Origin: Campylobacter fetus subsp. testudinum 03-427 | GTDB taxonomy: Bacteria > Campylobacterota > Campylobacteria > Campylobacterales > Campylobacteraceae | Reading direction: 5' to 3' | Length of the DNA: 64,000 bases | Assembly (NCBI GenBank): GCA_000495505.1 | Contig: CP006833.1 | Location: forward strand, 1,426,001-1,490,000 | Shown: positions 1 through 9,755 of the stretch, piece by piece | Layout of the letters: each line of letters starts with the position of its first letter | Numbering within the stretch: position 1 is the first letter of the stretch | Notes under the pieces: generated by a model | Seen by the model: the letters and a program-made list of their open reading frames with translations, nothing else | Databases searched by the model: none | What the model was told of the DNA's origin: nothing | Made by a program: the position numbers and the translations under genes

Positions 1-268
1 TCAAAAGCACTCCAGCGCACATACCAAACATCAACTCTGAAAATGTTTCTAAAATCAGATACTCTACACTCAAACTTTCAAGGCCGATTGGTGCGTGAGC
101 AAGAGGAAATAAAAATATGGCAAACATAAACGAAAGAGCTGCTTTTATGATGACAGGAATTTGCATATGGTTAAAAAATGGGAAAAAAACCATAAGCGCA
201 CCGGTTCTTACGAGAAGCAAAAAAAATGTAACTACGTTATTTTGACCTAGATAATTTACAAATTCCAT
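1..268 (-). CDS. fliR: Flagellar biosynthesis protein FliR, N-terminal part (cut by window edge)
   Basis: The minus strand from an ATG at 268 is open to the window edge and gives 89 residues beginning MEFVNYLGQ, followed by strongly hydrophobic stretches (FFLLLVRTGALMVFFPFF; MFAIFLFPLAH) typical of the first membrane segments of FliR. FliR is an integral membrane part of the flagellar type III export gate and works with FliP, FliQ and FlhB. In C. jejuni, as I recall, fliR lies beside the ABC ATPase gene, tsf and rpsB. The same neighbours are here, but a divergent TonB receptor gene sits between them. The C-terminal two thirds are outside the window. Confidence 0.85.
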   Translation of the reverse strand, partial: MEFVNYLGQNNVVTFFLLLVRTGALMVFFPFFNHMQIPVIIKAALSFMFAIFLFPLAHAPIGLESLSVEYLILETFSELMFGMCAGVLL

Positions 269-369
269 ATCCAAACTTTTTGATTTATGATCGATATTTT
301 ACTTAAATTGGTCTAAATTTAATATTATTTTTAAGTCTAACTGCATTTTTTATATGGCTAGTATAGTTT

Positions 370-385
370 AATAATATAAATTATT
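370..385. promoter_or_regulatory. Candidate Fur-type operator upstream of the TonB receptor
   Basis: A perfect inverted repeat AATAAT-ATAA-ATTATT lies about 70 bp upstream of the receptor start, inside a run rich in AATAAT/ATTATT hexamers (367-400). Fur boxes in related bacteria are AT-rich palindromes of this kind, and siderophore receptors are usually Fur-repressed. The region is so AT-rich that the match could be chance. Confidence 0.35.
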
Positions 386-452
386 TTAATAATAATTTTA
401 TATATTCCTGATACAATATTATATTTTGAAATTCATAATCAGGATGTAAATA

Positions 453-2519
453 ATGAAAAAATTCGCATTTTTTAGTATTTTAGCGGCGGCGGTTATATTT
501 GCAAATGATGAATACAATGCGACATTACCACCTACTAAGATAGAAAGTAAGTCAGACGTCGATGAGCTAAAAGGTTATGTAGGCTACGATAGAGCTCAAG
601 GTAGCAGAACAGACTTGCTATTAAAAGAGACGCCTCAAACCATAGATATATTAGATATCAGTAGAAATAAAAGCTATGGACAAAATGATCTTAGCTCGAT
701 CCTTGAAGGAACAGCAGGTATAGACACTACTTATGATATGAGGGCAGACAACATTTTTATCAGAGGGTTCAATGCAGACGCTGGAGATATCTATAGAGAT
801 GGTGTTAGAGATAGCGGACAAGTTAGAAGAAGCACGGCAAATATCGAGAGAATAGAGATATTAAAAGGGCCAAATTCCGTGTTATATGGAAGAGGTGCAG
901 GTGGTGGAGTTATAAATATGGTAAGTAAAGTGGCAAATTTTAACTCTAAAAGCTTGGCCACAGTAGGCTATGGATCGTATGATAATAGATACTTTGGATT
1001 AGATATAAATCATGTATTTAATGAAAATTTTGCAGCTAGAGTGGTTGGCGATCTAAGAGATAGCAACTCTTATAGGGATTATATAGAAGAAAAAAGCAAA
1101 ATGATATCGCCTAGTATTATCTACTATAAAGATAATTTCAGCCATCTTTTAGAATATACTTATGATTACGCAAAAAGAGTTCCAGACAGAGGACCGACCA
1201 AAGATGTGTATGAACAAATGGGTATAGACTACAAAAAAACTTTTGCTAGACAAGGAGATATTGTAGAAGATAAACTGCAAATGTATAGATCAAAGATGAA
1301 TTATGATTTTAACGACAAAATATATATGGAATGGGTTTTGGCTTATAGAAAAGCTAATCAAAGCTTTGATCACTATTTTGGCGGCAGCTACGACCCAAAA
1401 ACTAAACTTTTATCTCAAAGTTACGCTTGGCAAAATACGGATAATAGCACGCTTTTAAACTCAATCAGTGCAAATTTAGACTTTGATACATTTGGAAAAA
1501 GAAGTAAGCTACTTTTAGGCTATGACTTCCAAATAGAAAAAAGAGAGCCATTAATTGGTATAAAAAGAAATCAAAATATAGATCCATTTAGCTCACGAAC
1601 AAGTTGGGGCAGGATAAACACTCCAGCAGCGAGTATCGATAACAAGCATAAAGCCACAAATCACGGAGTATTTGTTCAAGAGCTATTTTATATCACAGAT
1701 AGTTTTAAATTTGCTTTAGGAGGTAGGTTAGATGAATACAAATTTAGTTCAAGAGATATCAAAAATAGAAGCAATGAGTATAAAGGAGATAATTTTAGTT
1801 ATAATTATGGATTAGTTTATGATATAAATTCTCAACACACAGCTTACGCCGCTTATAATAAAAGTTTTTCTCCATATGGAGGCAACGGCTATGTTGGCAT
1901 ATCAACCACAACTGACCCAAAAGGATTTAATACAAAACCTGAAAACTCACAGCAATATGAAGTAGGTATAAAAAGCGACTGGTTAAATAACTCTATAAGC
2001 ACAACTTTATCAACTTATCTGTTAGAACATTACAATATAAGATACAGACCAGACCCGGTAAATGATCCATTTACATACGCAATTAGAGGTAAAGAACAGT
2101 CTAAAGGTGTGGAGTTTAGTGCGATTGGTAAAGTATCTAATAATGTTTATATAAGAAGCTCGGTTGGCTTTATGAAAGCTAGAGTAAAAAAAGATAAACA
2201 AAATCCTTTAAACGAAGGTCGCCATCTAAGTGGAACAGGAGATTTTAATGCAAATGTATTTATCAGATACATACCTATCAAAGATCTATACGCAGAGATT
2301 GGCGCAGTGCATTCATCTAAAAAATTTTATTATAGTAGCAATGGAAAAGAGATAAATTTAGACGGTTTTACTAGATATGATGCTCTAGTTGGCTATAACT
2401 ATAAAAATCTAAATTTAAGCTTTGCCGTGCAGAATTTATTTGATAAAAGATACTGGAGAAGTTCGGCAATGCCCGGCACACCTAGAAATTTTATGGCAAA
2501 TATCTCTTATAAATTTTAG
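453..2519 (+). CDS. TonB-dependent siderophore receptor
   Basis: An outer-membrane, energy-coupled importer of 688 residues. It has a signal peptide (MKKFAFFSILAAAVIFA), a plug domain at about residues 55-165 (PQTIDILD, IFIRGF, IERIEILKGPNSVLYGRGAG, GGVINMVSK) and a C-terminal beta barrel ending in NISYKF with a terminal Phe. These plug motifs belong to the FhuA/FhuE/FpvA-type receptors, so an iron-siderophore substrate is likely, but the ligand cannot be read from sequence. The start at 453 follows AGGA at 441-444. The gene stands alone on the plus strand between minus-strand fliR and the ABC ATPase gene, with no transport partners nearby. A Fur-like palindrome lies upstream. Confidence 0.9.
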   Translation: MKKFAFFSILAAAVIFANDEYNATLPPTKIESKSDVDELKGYVGYDRAQGSRTDLLLKETPQTIDILDISRNKSYGQNDLSSILEGTAGIDTTYDMRADNIFIRGFNADAGDIYRDGVRDSGQVRRSTANIERIEILKGPNSVLYGRGAGGGVINMVSKVANFNSKSLATVGYGSYDNRYFGLDINHVFNENFAARVVGDLRDSNSYRDYIEEKSKMISPSIIYYKDNFSHLLEYTYDYAKRVPDRGPTKDVYEQMGIDYKKTFARQGDIVEDKLQMYRSKMNYDFNDKIYMEWVLAYRKANQSFDHYFGGSYDPKTKLLSQSYAWQNTDNSTLLNSISANLDFDTFGKRSKLLLGYDFQIEKREPLIGIKRNQNIDPFSSRTSWGRINTPAASIDNKHKATNHGVFVQELFYITDSFKFALGGRLDEYKFSSRDIKNRSNEYKGDNFSYNYGLVYDINSQHTAYAAYNKSFSPYGGNGYVGISTTTDPKGFNTKPENSQQYEVGIKSDWLNNSISTTLSTYLLEHYNIRYRPDPVNDPFTYAIRGKEQSKGVEFSAIGKVSNNVYIRSSVGFMKARVKKDKQNPLNEGRHLSGTGDFNANVFIRYIPIKDLYAEIGAVHSSKKFYYSSNGKEINLDGFTRYDALVGYNYKNLNLSFAVQNLFDKRYWRSSAMPGTPRNFMANISYKF

Positions 2520-2555
2520 TTATTTTACTGATATATATGATATTTGATAAGTATT

Positions 2556-3200
2556 TCAATGCGAACAAACTCTATTTAATTTAAAGTCTTGCAACAAAAA
2601 TATATCATCGCATCTGCTTGCAAGGCTTTCATCATGAGTTACTAATACCAAAGCCGCATTTTCATTTTTAACATAATCAAATATAACATTCATAACTTCG
2701 TTTGCCGTATTTTTATCCAAATTTCCAGTCGGCTCATCTGCAAATATGACGCGCGGTTTTTTGCTCATAACTCTTGCTATGCTAACTCGTTGCTGCTGTC
2801 CGCCGCTAAGTTCGCCGATTTTTTGGTTTATCACGTGGTTTATTTTTAACTTTTCTAAAAGCTCTGTGTCGATTTTATGTCCGCTTAAGATATTTGCAAG
2901 TTCGATATTTTCATAAGCATTAAAACCTTTAAAAAGATAGTGTGCTTGAAAAATTATCCCAAAATCAAGCCTTCTGATCTTTAAAAGTTCATTTTCATTT
3001 ATATTATAAATTGATTTTCCATTATATATAACTTCGCCACTAGCAGGCTTTAAAAGTGTAGAAAGAATGTGTAAGATAGTAGATTTCCCGCTACCACTCA
3101 CTCCTGTTATGGCTGTGGTAGTGGCGGGATTTATATCTAAATTTAAATCACTAAAAAGCGGATAGTCAAATTTATGGGATAAATTTACCGCTTTTAGCAT
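2556..3200 (-). CDS. ABC transporter ATP-binding protein (LolD/MacB-type)
   Basis: A 214-residue ATPase subunit with Walker A (GVSGSGKST), signature (LSGGQQQR), Walker B with the DEPTGNLD sequence (VIFADEPTGNLD) and the switch His (LVTHD). The EPTGNLD form and short length fit the LolD/MacB/FtsE group, which works with FtsX-like permeases on lipoprotein or substrate extrusion rather than import. No permease gene is adjacent, so the partner is encoded elsewhere. It starts 2 bp after the tsf stop and is probably co-transcribed with rpsB-tsf. Confidence 0.9.
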   Translation of the reverse strand: MLKAVNLSHKFDYPLFSDLNLDINPATTTAITGVSGSGKSTILHILSTLLKPASGEVIYNGKSIYNINENELLKIRRLDFGIIFQAHYLFKGFNAYENIELANILSGHKIDTELLEKLKINHVINQKIGELSGGQQQRVSIARVMSKKPRVIFADEPTGNLDKNTANEVMNVIFDYVKNENAALVLVTHDESLASRCDDIFLLQDFKLNRVCSH

Positions 3201-3202
3201 TA

Positions 3203-4267
3203 TTAAGCCATTTGAGCTGCTACTTCAGCTGCAAAGTCTTCTGTCTTTTTCTCTAAGCCCTCGCCTACTTCAAAGCGTACATAACTTACGATTTCGATGC
3301 TACCACCAAGTTTTTTTGCCTCTTCAGCAACAACTTGCTCGATAGTTTTTTTATCATCCATTACGTAAAATTGTCCTAAAAGAGTAAGGCGTTGGTCAAG
3401 TTGAGTATTATCTGCTATATATCTCTCGATTTGTCCTGGTAGAATTTTATCCCAGATAGCCTCAGGTTTGCCTTGTTTTTTAAGCTCTTCTTTTAAATGC
3501 TCAGTAACTTTTGCGATAATCTTATCGTTTAGTTGAGCACGACTTGCAAACTCAGGAATTTTATGAAGCGGTTTTTTAAGACGAACTAACTCTTCGTTTT
3601 CTTTTTCAAGCTCACCTTTAAGCGCTAAATACTCTTTTTCTACAAACTCAGCGTCAAACTCTTTGTAGCTTATAACTTGAGGCTTCATAGCAGCAGCGTG
3701 CATACAAAGATTTCTTAGAAATTCATGAATTTTACTAGCTGTTGCTTCAGAGTCGCAAGCTGCGCCTATCAAAACACCAACACGGCTATTTGAGTGTATA
3801 TATCCTGCAACAACGCCGTTTGTTCCAGCTTTTACGGTTTCAAATCTTCTTACAACCAAATTCTCGCCGATAGTCGCGATCTGGCTTTGGAAATACTCTT
3901 CAAATTTAACACCATTAATTGGACTTTCTTTTAACTCTTCAACTGTGTTTATAGAGTTGCTTTGAACATGAACTGTTGTGTTTTTAACTAGATCGATAAA
4001 AGTTGCGTTTTTAGCTACGAAATCTGTTTCTGAGTTGATCTCTGTTATAGTTGCGATTTTATTATCACTGCTTACAACTACGCTTACAAGTCCTTCACTC
4101 GCTAAACGATCAGCTTTTTTAGCTGCTTTGCCTAGCCCTTTTTCTCTTAGTATATCAACTGCTTTTTGCATATCTCCATCTGATTCTTGAAGAGCTTTTT
4201 TGCAGTCCATCATACCAGCTCCAGTACTTTCACGGAGCTCTTTTACCATACTTGCGCTTATCTCCAT
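3203..4267 (-). CDS. tsf: Translation elongation factor Ts
   Basis: EF-Ts of 354 residues, the nucleotide-exchange factor for EF-Tu. The N-terminal UBA-like part reads VKELRESTGAGMMDCKKAL and the core carries the EF-Tu contact motif ETDFVAKN. The length is usual for epsilonproteobacteria, whose EF-Ts is longer than the E. coli protein. The start codon overlaps the rpsB stop by one base (TAATG) with GAGGAG just upstream, so tsf is translationally coupled to rpsB. Confidence 0.97.
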   Translation of the reverse strand: MEISASMVKELRESTGAGMMDCKKALQESDGDMQKAVDILREKGLGKAAKKADRLASEGLVSVVVSSDNKIATITEINSETDFVAKNATFIDLVKNTTVHVQSNSINTVEELKESPINGVKFEEYFQSQIATIGENLVVRRFETVKAGTNGVVAGYIHSNSRVGVLIGAACDSEATASKIHEFLRNLCMHAAAMKPQVISYKEFDAEFVEKEYLALKGELEKENEELVRLKKPLHKIPEFASRAQLNDKIIAKVTEHLKEELKKQGKPEAIWDKILPGQIERYIADNTQLDQRLTLLGQFYVMDDKKTIEQVVAEEAKKLGGSIEIVSYVRFEVGEGLEKKTEDFAAEVAAQMA

Positions 4268-5043
4268 TATTGCTCCTCAAAATCAGCTTCACTCATAGCC
4301 TCAGCTACGACTTCGTCTTTTTCTTCTTGGCTTACTGGCTCTATTTGTTCTACTTCATCTTGATCTCTTAAAGCTTTTCCTTCATTGATAGCTTCAGCCA
4401 TCTCTTGACAAAATAGTTGAACGCTTCTTATAGCATCGTCATTTCCAGGTATTGGGAAGTCGATGGTGTCTGGATCGCAGTTTGTATCGATAGGAGCAAC
4501 AACTGGCATTCTTAGTTTGTTTGCTTCAGCAACTGCGATTTTTTCTTTTACGGTGTCGATTATAAACATCATATCAGGTAGGCTTTTCATATTTCTGATA
4601 CCGCCAAGAGTTGCTACAAGCTTCTCTTTTTTGCGTCTTAACATCAAAGCTTCTTTTTTAGTAAGTAAATTTATAGAGCCATCTTCTTCCATAGCTTCTA
4701 TAACTTCAAGTTTTCTTATTGATTGTTTTATAGTTCCAAAATTTGTCATCATACCGCCGAGCCATCTGTGATTTACATATGGCATTCCGCATTTTTCAGC
4801 GTACTCTTTTATAGCAACACCAGCTTGTTTTTTAGTTCCTACGAACAATACAGTTTTGCCCTCAGCTGCAGCGTCTCTAACAATGTTATATGTGTATCTA
4901 AAGTATCTGATAGTTTTTTGTAAGTCTATTATATAGATACCTTTTCTCTCACCAAAAATGAACTTTTTCATCTTTGGATTCCAACGTCTTGTTTGGTGAC
5001 CAAAATGCACACCACACTCTAGTAAATCTCTCATAGTAACCAT
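4267..5043 (-). CDS. rpsB: 30S ribosomal protein S2
   Basis: Ribosomal protein S2, 258 residues from the ATG at 5043. The start [20 protein letters not shown] is the typical S2 N terminus and is preceded by AAGGAG. A longer open frame reaches 5097 but lacks family similarity and a ribosome binding site, so it was not used. Further S2 sequence includes [19 protein letters not shown] and MPDMMF-like segments. The acidic C-terminal tail ([19 protein letters not shown]) is longer than in E. coli. First gene of the rpsB-tsf-ABC run. Confidence 0.97.
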   Translation of the reverse strand: MVTMRDLLECGVHFGHQTRRWNPKMKKFIFGERKGIYIIDLQKTIRYFRYTYNIVRDAAAEGKTVLFVGTKKQAGVAIKEYAEKCGMPYVNHRWLGGMMTNFGTIKQSIRKLEVIEAMEEDGSINLLTKKEALMLRRKKEKLVATLGGIRNMKSLPDMMFIIDTVKEKIAVAEANKLRMPVVAPIDTNCDPDTIDFPIPGNDDAIRSVQLFCQEMAEAINEGKALRDQDEVEQIEPVSQEEKDEVVAEAMSEADFEEQ

Positions 5044-5195
5044 GAGTTTCTCCTTGAAAAATATTTTAGTTTCTTCCTCTGTGCTCCTTAATGCCAAAAT
5101 AGCACAACTAAATAAGGATTAGCACATGTGAAATGAAGCTCGTATTTTACCTAAATCAAGCTTATTATTTCATAAAAATTAGTTTAAATTTAGAG

Positions 5196-5417
5196 TTACT
5201 TACTCAGTTGAGAGTTATCTCTTATCTCTTCTAAAGCAGTAAAAATTTCAGCTATTTTTTCTAAATTTGACTCGTCGATGACAATCTCTCTTGGAGCAAA
5301 TAAAATCTCTAAAATCCGCATATTTGCAGTAAAATCCACGCTAAATTTTTTCGCATTTAAAGATATATTGTATAGCTCTAAATCCTCTTGTTTAAACTCT
5401 TTATAAGCTCCATTCAT
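5196..5417 (-). CDS. Small conserved-looking hypothetical protein
   Basis: A 73-residue acidic soluble protein beginning MNGAYKEFKQEDLELYN, with no signal peptide or membrane segment. It overlaps the upstream pgeF gene by 4 bp (ATGA), which implies translational coupling and supports it being real. I recognise no family. The charged, helical sequence (IFTALEEIRDNSQ) gives no functional hint. Confidence 0.6.
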   Translation of the reverse strand: MNGAYKEFKQEDLELYNISLNAKKFSVDFTANMRILEILFAPREIVIDESNLEKIAEIFTALEEIRDNSQLSK

Positions 5418-6100
5418 AATTTATCCTTTAGCATTATAAATCCGCAAAATCTTCCAGTCACGCCGTCTCTTCTATATGAAAAAAATCTCTCGTCGCAATG
5501 CGTGCAAATATCGCTAAATTCGTAATCTCTTACGCCTAAACTATCAAGCTCATATTTTAAAGCTGCATTCATATCAAATTTAACTCCATTTTTAAATTTG
5601 TTAAACTCTCCTAGATCTAAATTTCTTATGTCATAACATTTTCCGCTTATATTCGCACCGACTACTACTTTTAAATTTATAGCTTTTGATCCCATTTTTT
5701 TGATCGTTTTTGTAACTATTTGAAGGGTTACTCCAGCACGTCCTGCGTGGATAGCGGCTATTTTACCTTGAGCCTTATCGTATATCAGCACAGGCGAACA
5801 ATCAGCCACCAAAACGCATAATGCTACATTTTTTAGACTAGTGATAATGGCGTCGCAAGAAGGAATTTCATCATCTAAACTAAATATTTCAAAAATCTCA
5901 TCGCAGTGAATTTGATCCATAAAAAGCAGCTTTTTCGCGCCGATGTTGCGCCTTAGAATTTCTCTATTTTCAAACACATTTTGTTTATCATCGCCAACGT
6001 GAGTAGCTAAATTTAAGCTTTCATAAACACCGTTTGAAACACCGCCTTTTTTCGTGCTAAATCCGGCTAAAACGTCATTATTTTCAATACAAACTAGCAT
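5414..6100 (-). CDS. pgeF: Peptidoglycan editing factor PgeF / multicopper polyphenol oxidase-like (YfiH family)
   Basis: A 228-residue protein of the YfiH/DUF152 family, which hydrolyses aberrant peptidoglycan precursors in E. coli and was earlier called a laccase-like oxidase. The conserved metal and active-site motifs are present: NLATHVGDD, VADCSPVLIYD and AAIHAGRAGV, plus a C-terminal FFSYRRDG. I chose the ATG at 6100 (MLVCIENNDVLAGFSTKKGG), about 10 bp after GAAGAGGCGG; an upstream ATG at 6130 would overlap ribE much more. The chosen start still overlaps the ribE end by 17 bp, suggesting one operon ribE-pgeF-small gene. Confidence 0.88.
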   Translation of the reverse strand: MLVCIENNDVLAGFSTKKGGVSNGVYESLNLATHVGDDKQNVFENREILRRNIGAKKLLFMDQIHCDEIFEIFSLDDEIPSCDAIITSLKNVALCVLVADCSPVLIYDKAQGKIAAIHAGRAGVTLQIVTKTIKKMGSKAINLKVVVGANISGKCYDIRNLDLGEFNKFKNGVKFDMNAALKYELDSLGVRDYEFSDICTHCDERFFSYRRDGVTGRFCGFIMLKDKL

Positions 6101-6707
6101 AAAAATCCGCCTCTTCCCACGAAAGATCACCGTTGTTTTTTTTATTTTTCATAGATAAAATTCTATCTGTATAACGAGCCAAAAGGTCGGTTTCTACATT
6201 TACTCGTCTGCCTACTTTAAACTCGCCAAAAAGAGTATCTTTTAAACTAATCGGAATAATTGTAAGCCTTATAACGTTTTGTAAAACTTCATTTATCGTA
6301 AGACTCACGCCTTCAACTGCGATACTGCCTTTGTTTGCGACTAAATGCATCACGTCTTTTGGAAGCTTTACAAAAAAATCAGTCCCACTTGGTAGATTTT
6401 TGATGCTTGTTATCTCACCTACAGCATCAATATGACCTTGCAGCAAATGCCCGTCTATTCTATCGCCTATCTTCATCGCAGGTTCCATATGAACTTTATC
6501 TTTATAATTTTCCAATGCTAAAACTTTTGAACTTTCACTGCTAAGCTCAACACTAAAGCCATCATTTTGCAGACTAACTACGCTAAGACAAGCTCCATTT
6601 ATCGCTATGCTATCGCCTAAGTTCGGTTTAAATTTAGCTTCTAAATTCAAAAATTTACCATCAAAACTTTTAACTTTTGCAATTTCTCTTATCAGCCCGT
6701 TAAACAT
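6084..6707 (-). CDS. ribE: Riboflavin synthase alpha subunit
   Basis: Catalyses dismutation of two 6,7-dimethyl-8-ribityllumazine molecules to riboflavin. The 207 residues show the two homologous lumazine-binding barrels: repeat 1 starts MFNGLIREIAKV with SIAINGACLSV, and repeat 2 has HLLQGHIDAVGEI and SIAVEGVSLTI. The C terminus (NNGDLSWEEADFYASLY) is a charged tail read through an A8 tract. No FMN riboswitch was seen upstream. Confidence 0.93.
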   Translation of the reverse strand: MFNGLIREIAKVKSFDGKFLNLEAKFKPNLGDSIAINGACLSVVSLQNDGFSVELSSESSKVLALENYKDKVHMEPAMKIGDRIDGHLLQGHIDAVGEITSIKNLPSGTDFFVKLPKDVMHLVANKGSIAVEGVSLTINEVLQNVIRLTIIPISLKDTLFGEFKVGRRVNVETDLLARYTDRILSMKNKKNNGDLSWEEADFYASLY

Positions 6708-6768
6708 TATCTTATCCTAAATTTAATGTAGCAATTATACGAAATTTATACTTTTTTTACTCTAAATT

Positions 6769-6777
6769 TGATACAAT
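6769..6777 (+). promoter_or_regulatory. Candidate extended -10 promoter of mnmG
   Basis: TTGATACAAT, giving a -10 TACAAT at 6772-6777, lies 34 bp before the mnmG start in an AT-rich upstream region that includes a T7 run. Campylobacter housekeeping promoters rely mainly on the -10 and upstream AT-rich periodicity. No good -35 is visible. Confidence 0.4.
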
Positions 6778-6810
6778 CCCTGACTCCAACAAATAACAAG
6801 GTTTGAAATT

Positions 6811-8679
6811 ATGAATTATGATGTGATAGTCGTAGGCGGTGGTCATGCCGGTATAGAAGCTTCATTAGCCGCTGCAAGAATGGGCGCTAAAACCATGCTT
6901 ATAACCATACTTGCAGAGCAAATAGGAGCAGCAAGTTGCAACCCTGCTATAGGCGGTCTTGCAAAAGGTCACTTAGTAAAAGAGATAGACGCTCTTGGGG
7001 GACAAATGGCTCTTACTACTGATGCTTGCGGGATTCAATTTCGTCTTTTAAATGAGAGCAAAGGTCCAGCAGTACGTGGAAGCAGAGCTCAAATCGATAT
7101 GGATAGATACAGAGTTTATATGCGAAATTTACTTTTAAATACTCCAAATTTAGAAGTCACGCAAGAGATAGCCACTGAAATTTTAACAGAAAATGGAACA
7201 ATAACAGGCGTAAAAACTCACTTAGATAACAAATACAAAACACAAAAACTCATCATCACCACAGGAACATTTTTAAACGGACTTATCCACGTAGGATTTA
7301 GCAAACTTGAAGCTGGACGCGTAGGAGAACTAAGCAGTAAAAATCTCTCAAGCTCATTAAAAAGCTTAAATTTAGAAATGGGCAGATTAAAAACTGGTAC
7401 TTGTCCTAGAGTGCTTGCTAGCAGCATAGACTTCAGCGTTTTAGAGGTTCAAGAAGGCGACGCAAATCCAGCCCAGTTTAGCTTCCGTACAAAAGATTTT
7501 AATCCAACTCAACTACCTTGTTATATAGCCTATACAAATGAAACCACTCACGATATCATAAGATCAAATTTTGATAGAGCTCCACTATTTACAGGTCAGA
7601 TAGAAGGGATCGGTCCTAGGTATTGTCCTAGTATAGAAGACAAGATAAACCGTTTTGGAGATAGAGATCGTCATCATCTTTTCATCGAGCCTCAGACGCT
7701 AGAAGCTACGGAGTACTATATAAACGGTTTTTCGACAAGTTTGCCATACGACGCTCAAGTAGATATGCTACACTCTGTTAAAGGCTTTGAAAATGCTAAA
7801 ATAGTTCGCCACGGATACGCTATAGAGTATGATTACGTTGAACCTACAGAGCTTAAACATAGTTTGGAAACAAAAAAAATAAGCGGTCTTTATCTAGCAG
7901 GTCAGATAAATGGAACAACTGGATACGAAGAAGCCGCAGCTCAAGGGCTGATGGCAGGTATAAATGCTACTCTAAGCTTGCAAGGAAAAGAGCCGCTGGT
8001 ATTGCGCCGTGATGAGAGCTATATAGGAGTTCTTATCGATGATTTAGTCACAAAAGGTACAAAAGAGCCTTATAGAATGTTTACGTCCAGAGCTGAGTAT
8101 AGATTACTTTTACGTGAAGATAATGCGAATTTGCGTCTTAGCGAGTATGGTTACAATGTTGGATTGCTACCAGAAGAAACTTTTAAAGAGATGCTAAATT
8201 TGCGTTCAAATTTAGAAAAAGGTATGGAGATCTTGCTCACAAAAGAGCTAAGTCCTACAAAAGAAAATTTAGCATTTTTAGTAAATTTAAATGAAGATGG
8301 CATCAACGAAAAAATGCCATTACAAAAGATAGTCGCGCGAAAAACATTTACCATAGAAAAGTTAAAAAAATTAGACGACTTTTTTACAAATTTAGATGAA
8401 AATAGTCTAAATCAAATTCTAACTGGAGCAAAATACTATCATTATGTAGCTCAACAACAAATAGAAGTTGAAAAAATGAAAGGACTTTTAGATGTTAAAA
8501 TTCCTAAAAGTCTTGAGTTTAAAAGTATAAGCGGACTAAGCAACGAAGTCGTCGAAAAACTAAATAAATTTGCTCCGCCTACGCTAGCGGCGGCTTCAAA
8601 CATCAGCGGTATAACCCCAGCAGCTATAGATATTTTGCATATTGCTATAAAATATCATTGCAAAAAGCAAAGTAAGTGA
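6811..8679 (+). CDS. mnmG: tRNA uridine-5-carboxymethylaminomethyl modification enzyme MnmG (GidA)
   Basis: FAD-dependent enzyme of 622 residues that, with the GTPase MnmE, adds the carboxymethylaminomethyl group to U34 of certain tRNAs. The N-terminal FAD-binding motif is [21 protein letters not shown]. Other family blocks are [39 protein letters not shown] and [24 protein letters not shown] lies 9 bp before the ATG. A decayed lysE-like gene follows directly, then petABC; mnmG next to petABC matches the C. jejuni order I recall. Confidence 0.97.
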   Translation: MNYDVIVVGGGHAGIEASLAAARMGAKTMLITILAEQIGAASCNPAIGGLAKGHLVKEIDALGGQMALTTDACGIQFRLLNESKGPAVRGSRAQIDMDRYRVYMRNLLLNTPNLEVTQEIATEILTENGTITGVKTHLDNKYKTQKLIITTGTFLNGLIHVGFSKLEAGRVGELSSKNLSSSLKSLNLEMGRLKTGTCPRVLASSIDFSVLEVQEGDANPAQFSFRTKDFNPTQLPCYIAYTNETTHDIIRSNFDRAPLFTGQIEGIGPRYCPSIEDKINRFGDRDRHHLFIEPQTLEATEYYINGFSTSLPYDAQVDMLHSVKGFENAKIVRHGYAIEYDYVEPTELKHSLETKKISGLYLAGQINGTTGYEEAAAQGLMAGINATLSLQGKEPLVLRRDESYIGVLIDDLVTKGTKEPYRMFTSRAEYRLLLREDNANLRLSEYGYNVGLLPEETFKEMLNLRSNLEKGMEILLTKELSPTKENLAFLVNLNEDGINEKMPLQKIVARKTFTIEKLKKLDDFFTNLDENSLNQILTGAKYYHYVAQQQIEVEKMKGLLDVKIPKSLEFKSISGLSNEVVEKLNKFAPPTLAAASNISGITPAAIDILHIAIKYHCKKQSK

Positions 8680-8989
8680 TAAACGCTTTTATCTTGGGCT
8701 TTTACTGATTTTACATATTTATAGGCACTCAAAACGCCTTTGTGCTAAGACAAGGTATCAAATTTGCTTTTATTTTAGATAAAACGGATTGCAAACCATT
8801 TTTATATGTAGTTTTGTTAAAAACTAAGTTTTTAACCAGTTTATAGTAATCCGCAAGCTCAAACTTTTTTGTAGTTCTTTTACAAACTTAGAATTTATAC
8901 GAGTTTAACGAATTATAACATAAATGTAATTTGAGTTCATCACGGGCGTTATTATGATGATCTTAGCTTTTACATTTTTGTTTTCATAA
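8676..8989 (+). pseudogene. Decayed LysE/ArgO-family amino acid exporter
   Basis: The 560 bp between mnmG and petA hold no intact gene, but translation of 8676-8846 contains IGTQNAFVLRQGIK, the signature N-terminal block of LysE-type exporters (GxQNAFVLRQG). It is interrupted by an in-frame TGA just upstream (GFY-stop-FYIFIGTQ). At 8930-8989 a second open stretch reads FEFITGVIMMILAFTFLFS then stop, which resembles the LysE C-terminal membrane helix. The centre, roughly 400 bp in a full gene, is missing or scrambled. I see both ends of one membrane protein gene with an internal deletion and stops. The rest, 8990-9238, is AT-rich leader DNA for petA. Confidence 0.7.
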
Positions 8990-9238
8990 AGATATCAAAA
9001 AATTTAAATAAAATTAGTATGCAATGAATTTGCTCATATATATAAAATTTAAATAAGCAGATTAAATAAATTTTTAATTTTAAAATGATAAAATTACAAG
9101 TTGTCAAGTGGTTTTAGCTTCTTTAATTTAGCAAACTATCATGCTAAATAAAAACTTAAATTTAAGCTCTCCACTTACTCATCAAATATTTTTAAATTTG
9201 ATTAACATAACATAATAAATCAAATTGAAAGGAAAGAA

Positions 9239-9745
9239 ATGTCTGTAGACAAGCAAGAAAGACGAGATTTCATCGGCATGGCATTTGGCGCTGTTGCTGC
9301 AGTAGGCGGTGTCTTTGCTCTTGTTGGTATGAAAAAGACTTGGGATCCGCTTCCTAGCGTAAAAGCAGCTGGATTTACAACCGTAGATCTAAGCCCTATG
9401 CAAGCCGGAGAGTTTCGTCAAGTCGAGTGGCGAAAAAAACCAATTTTCATCATCAAAAAAGATGCACAAATGAAAGCAAATCCAAATAGAGACGTAGTTA
9501 TCGGAAATGATAAATATATGGTAGCTATCGGACTTTGCACACACCTTGGCTGTATCCCTAGCTGGTCAGCCAGTCAAAATATGTTTAAATGCGCATGTCA
9601 CGGAGGTGAATTTGACGCAAGCGGAGTTAATACTTTTGGACCGCCACCTCGTCCGTTAGATATCCCGCCATTTAAAATAGACGGCACAAAACTTGTTTTA
9701 GGCGAAGAAGGCCCTGAATACAAGAAACTTGTCGGTATAGCGTAA
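9239..9745 (+). CDS. petA: Ubiquinol-cytochrome c reductase Rieske iron-sulfur subunit
   Basis: The [2Fe-2S] subunit of the cytochrome bc1 complex, passing electrons from menaquinol/quinol to the cytochrome c subunit. The 168 residues begin with a twin-arginine anchor (RRDFIG then a hydrophobic segment, residues 8-30). Cluster ligands are in CTHLGC (Cys100, His102) and CACHGG (Cys118, His121), with the disulfide pair Cys105/Cys120. A strong ribosome site (GAAAGGAAAG) precedes the ATG. First gene of petA-petB-petC, spaced 10 bp from petB. Confidence 0.96.
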   Translation: MSVDKQERRDFIGMAFGAVAAVGGVFALVGMKKTWDPLPSVKAAGFTTVDLSPMQAGEFRQVEWRKKPIFIIKKDAQMKANPNRDVVIGNDKYMVAIGLCTHLGCIPSWSASQNMFKCACHGGEFDASGVNTFGPPPRPLDIPPFKIDGTKLVLGEEGPEYKKLVGIA

Positions 9746-9755
9746 GGGGGATAAA

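Noticed and set aside
4267-5097. Longer rpsB with 18 extra N-terminal residues
   Set aside because: The added residues do not resemble S2, and the AAGGAG ribosome site fits the ATG at 5043.
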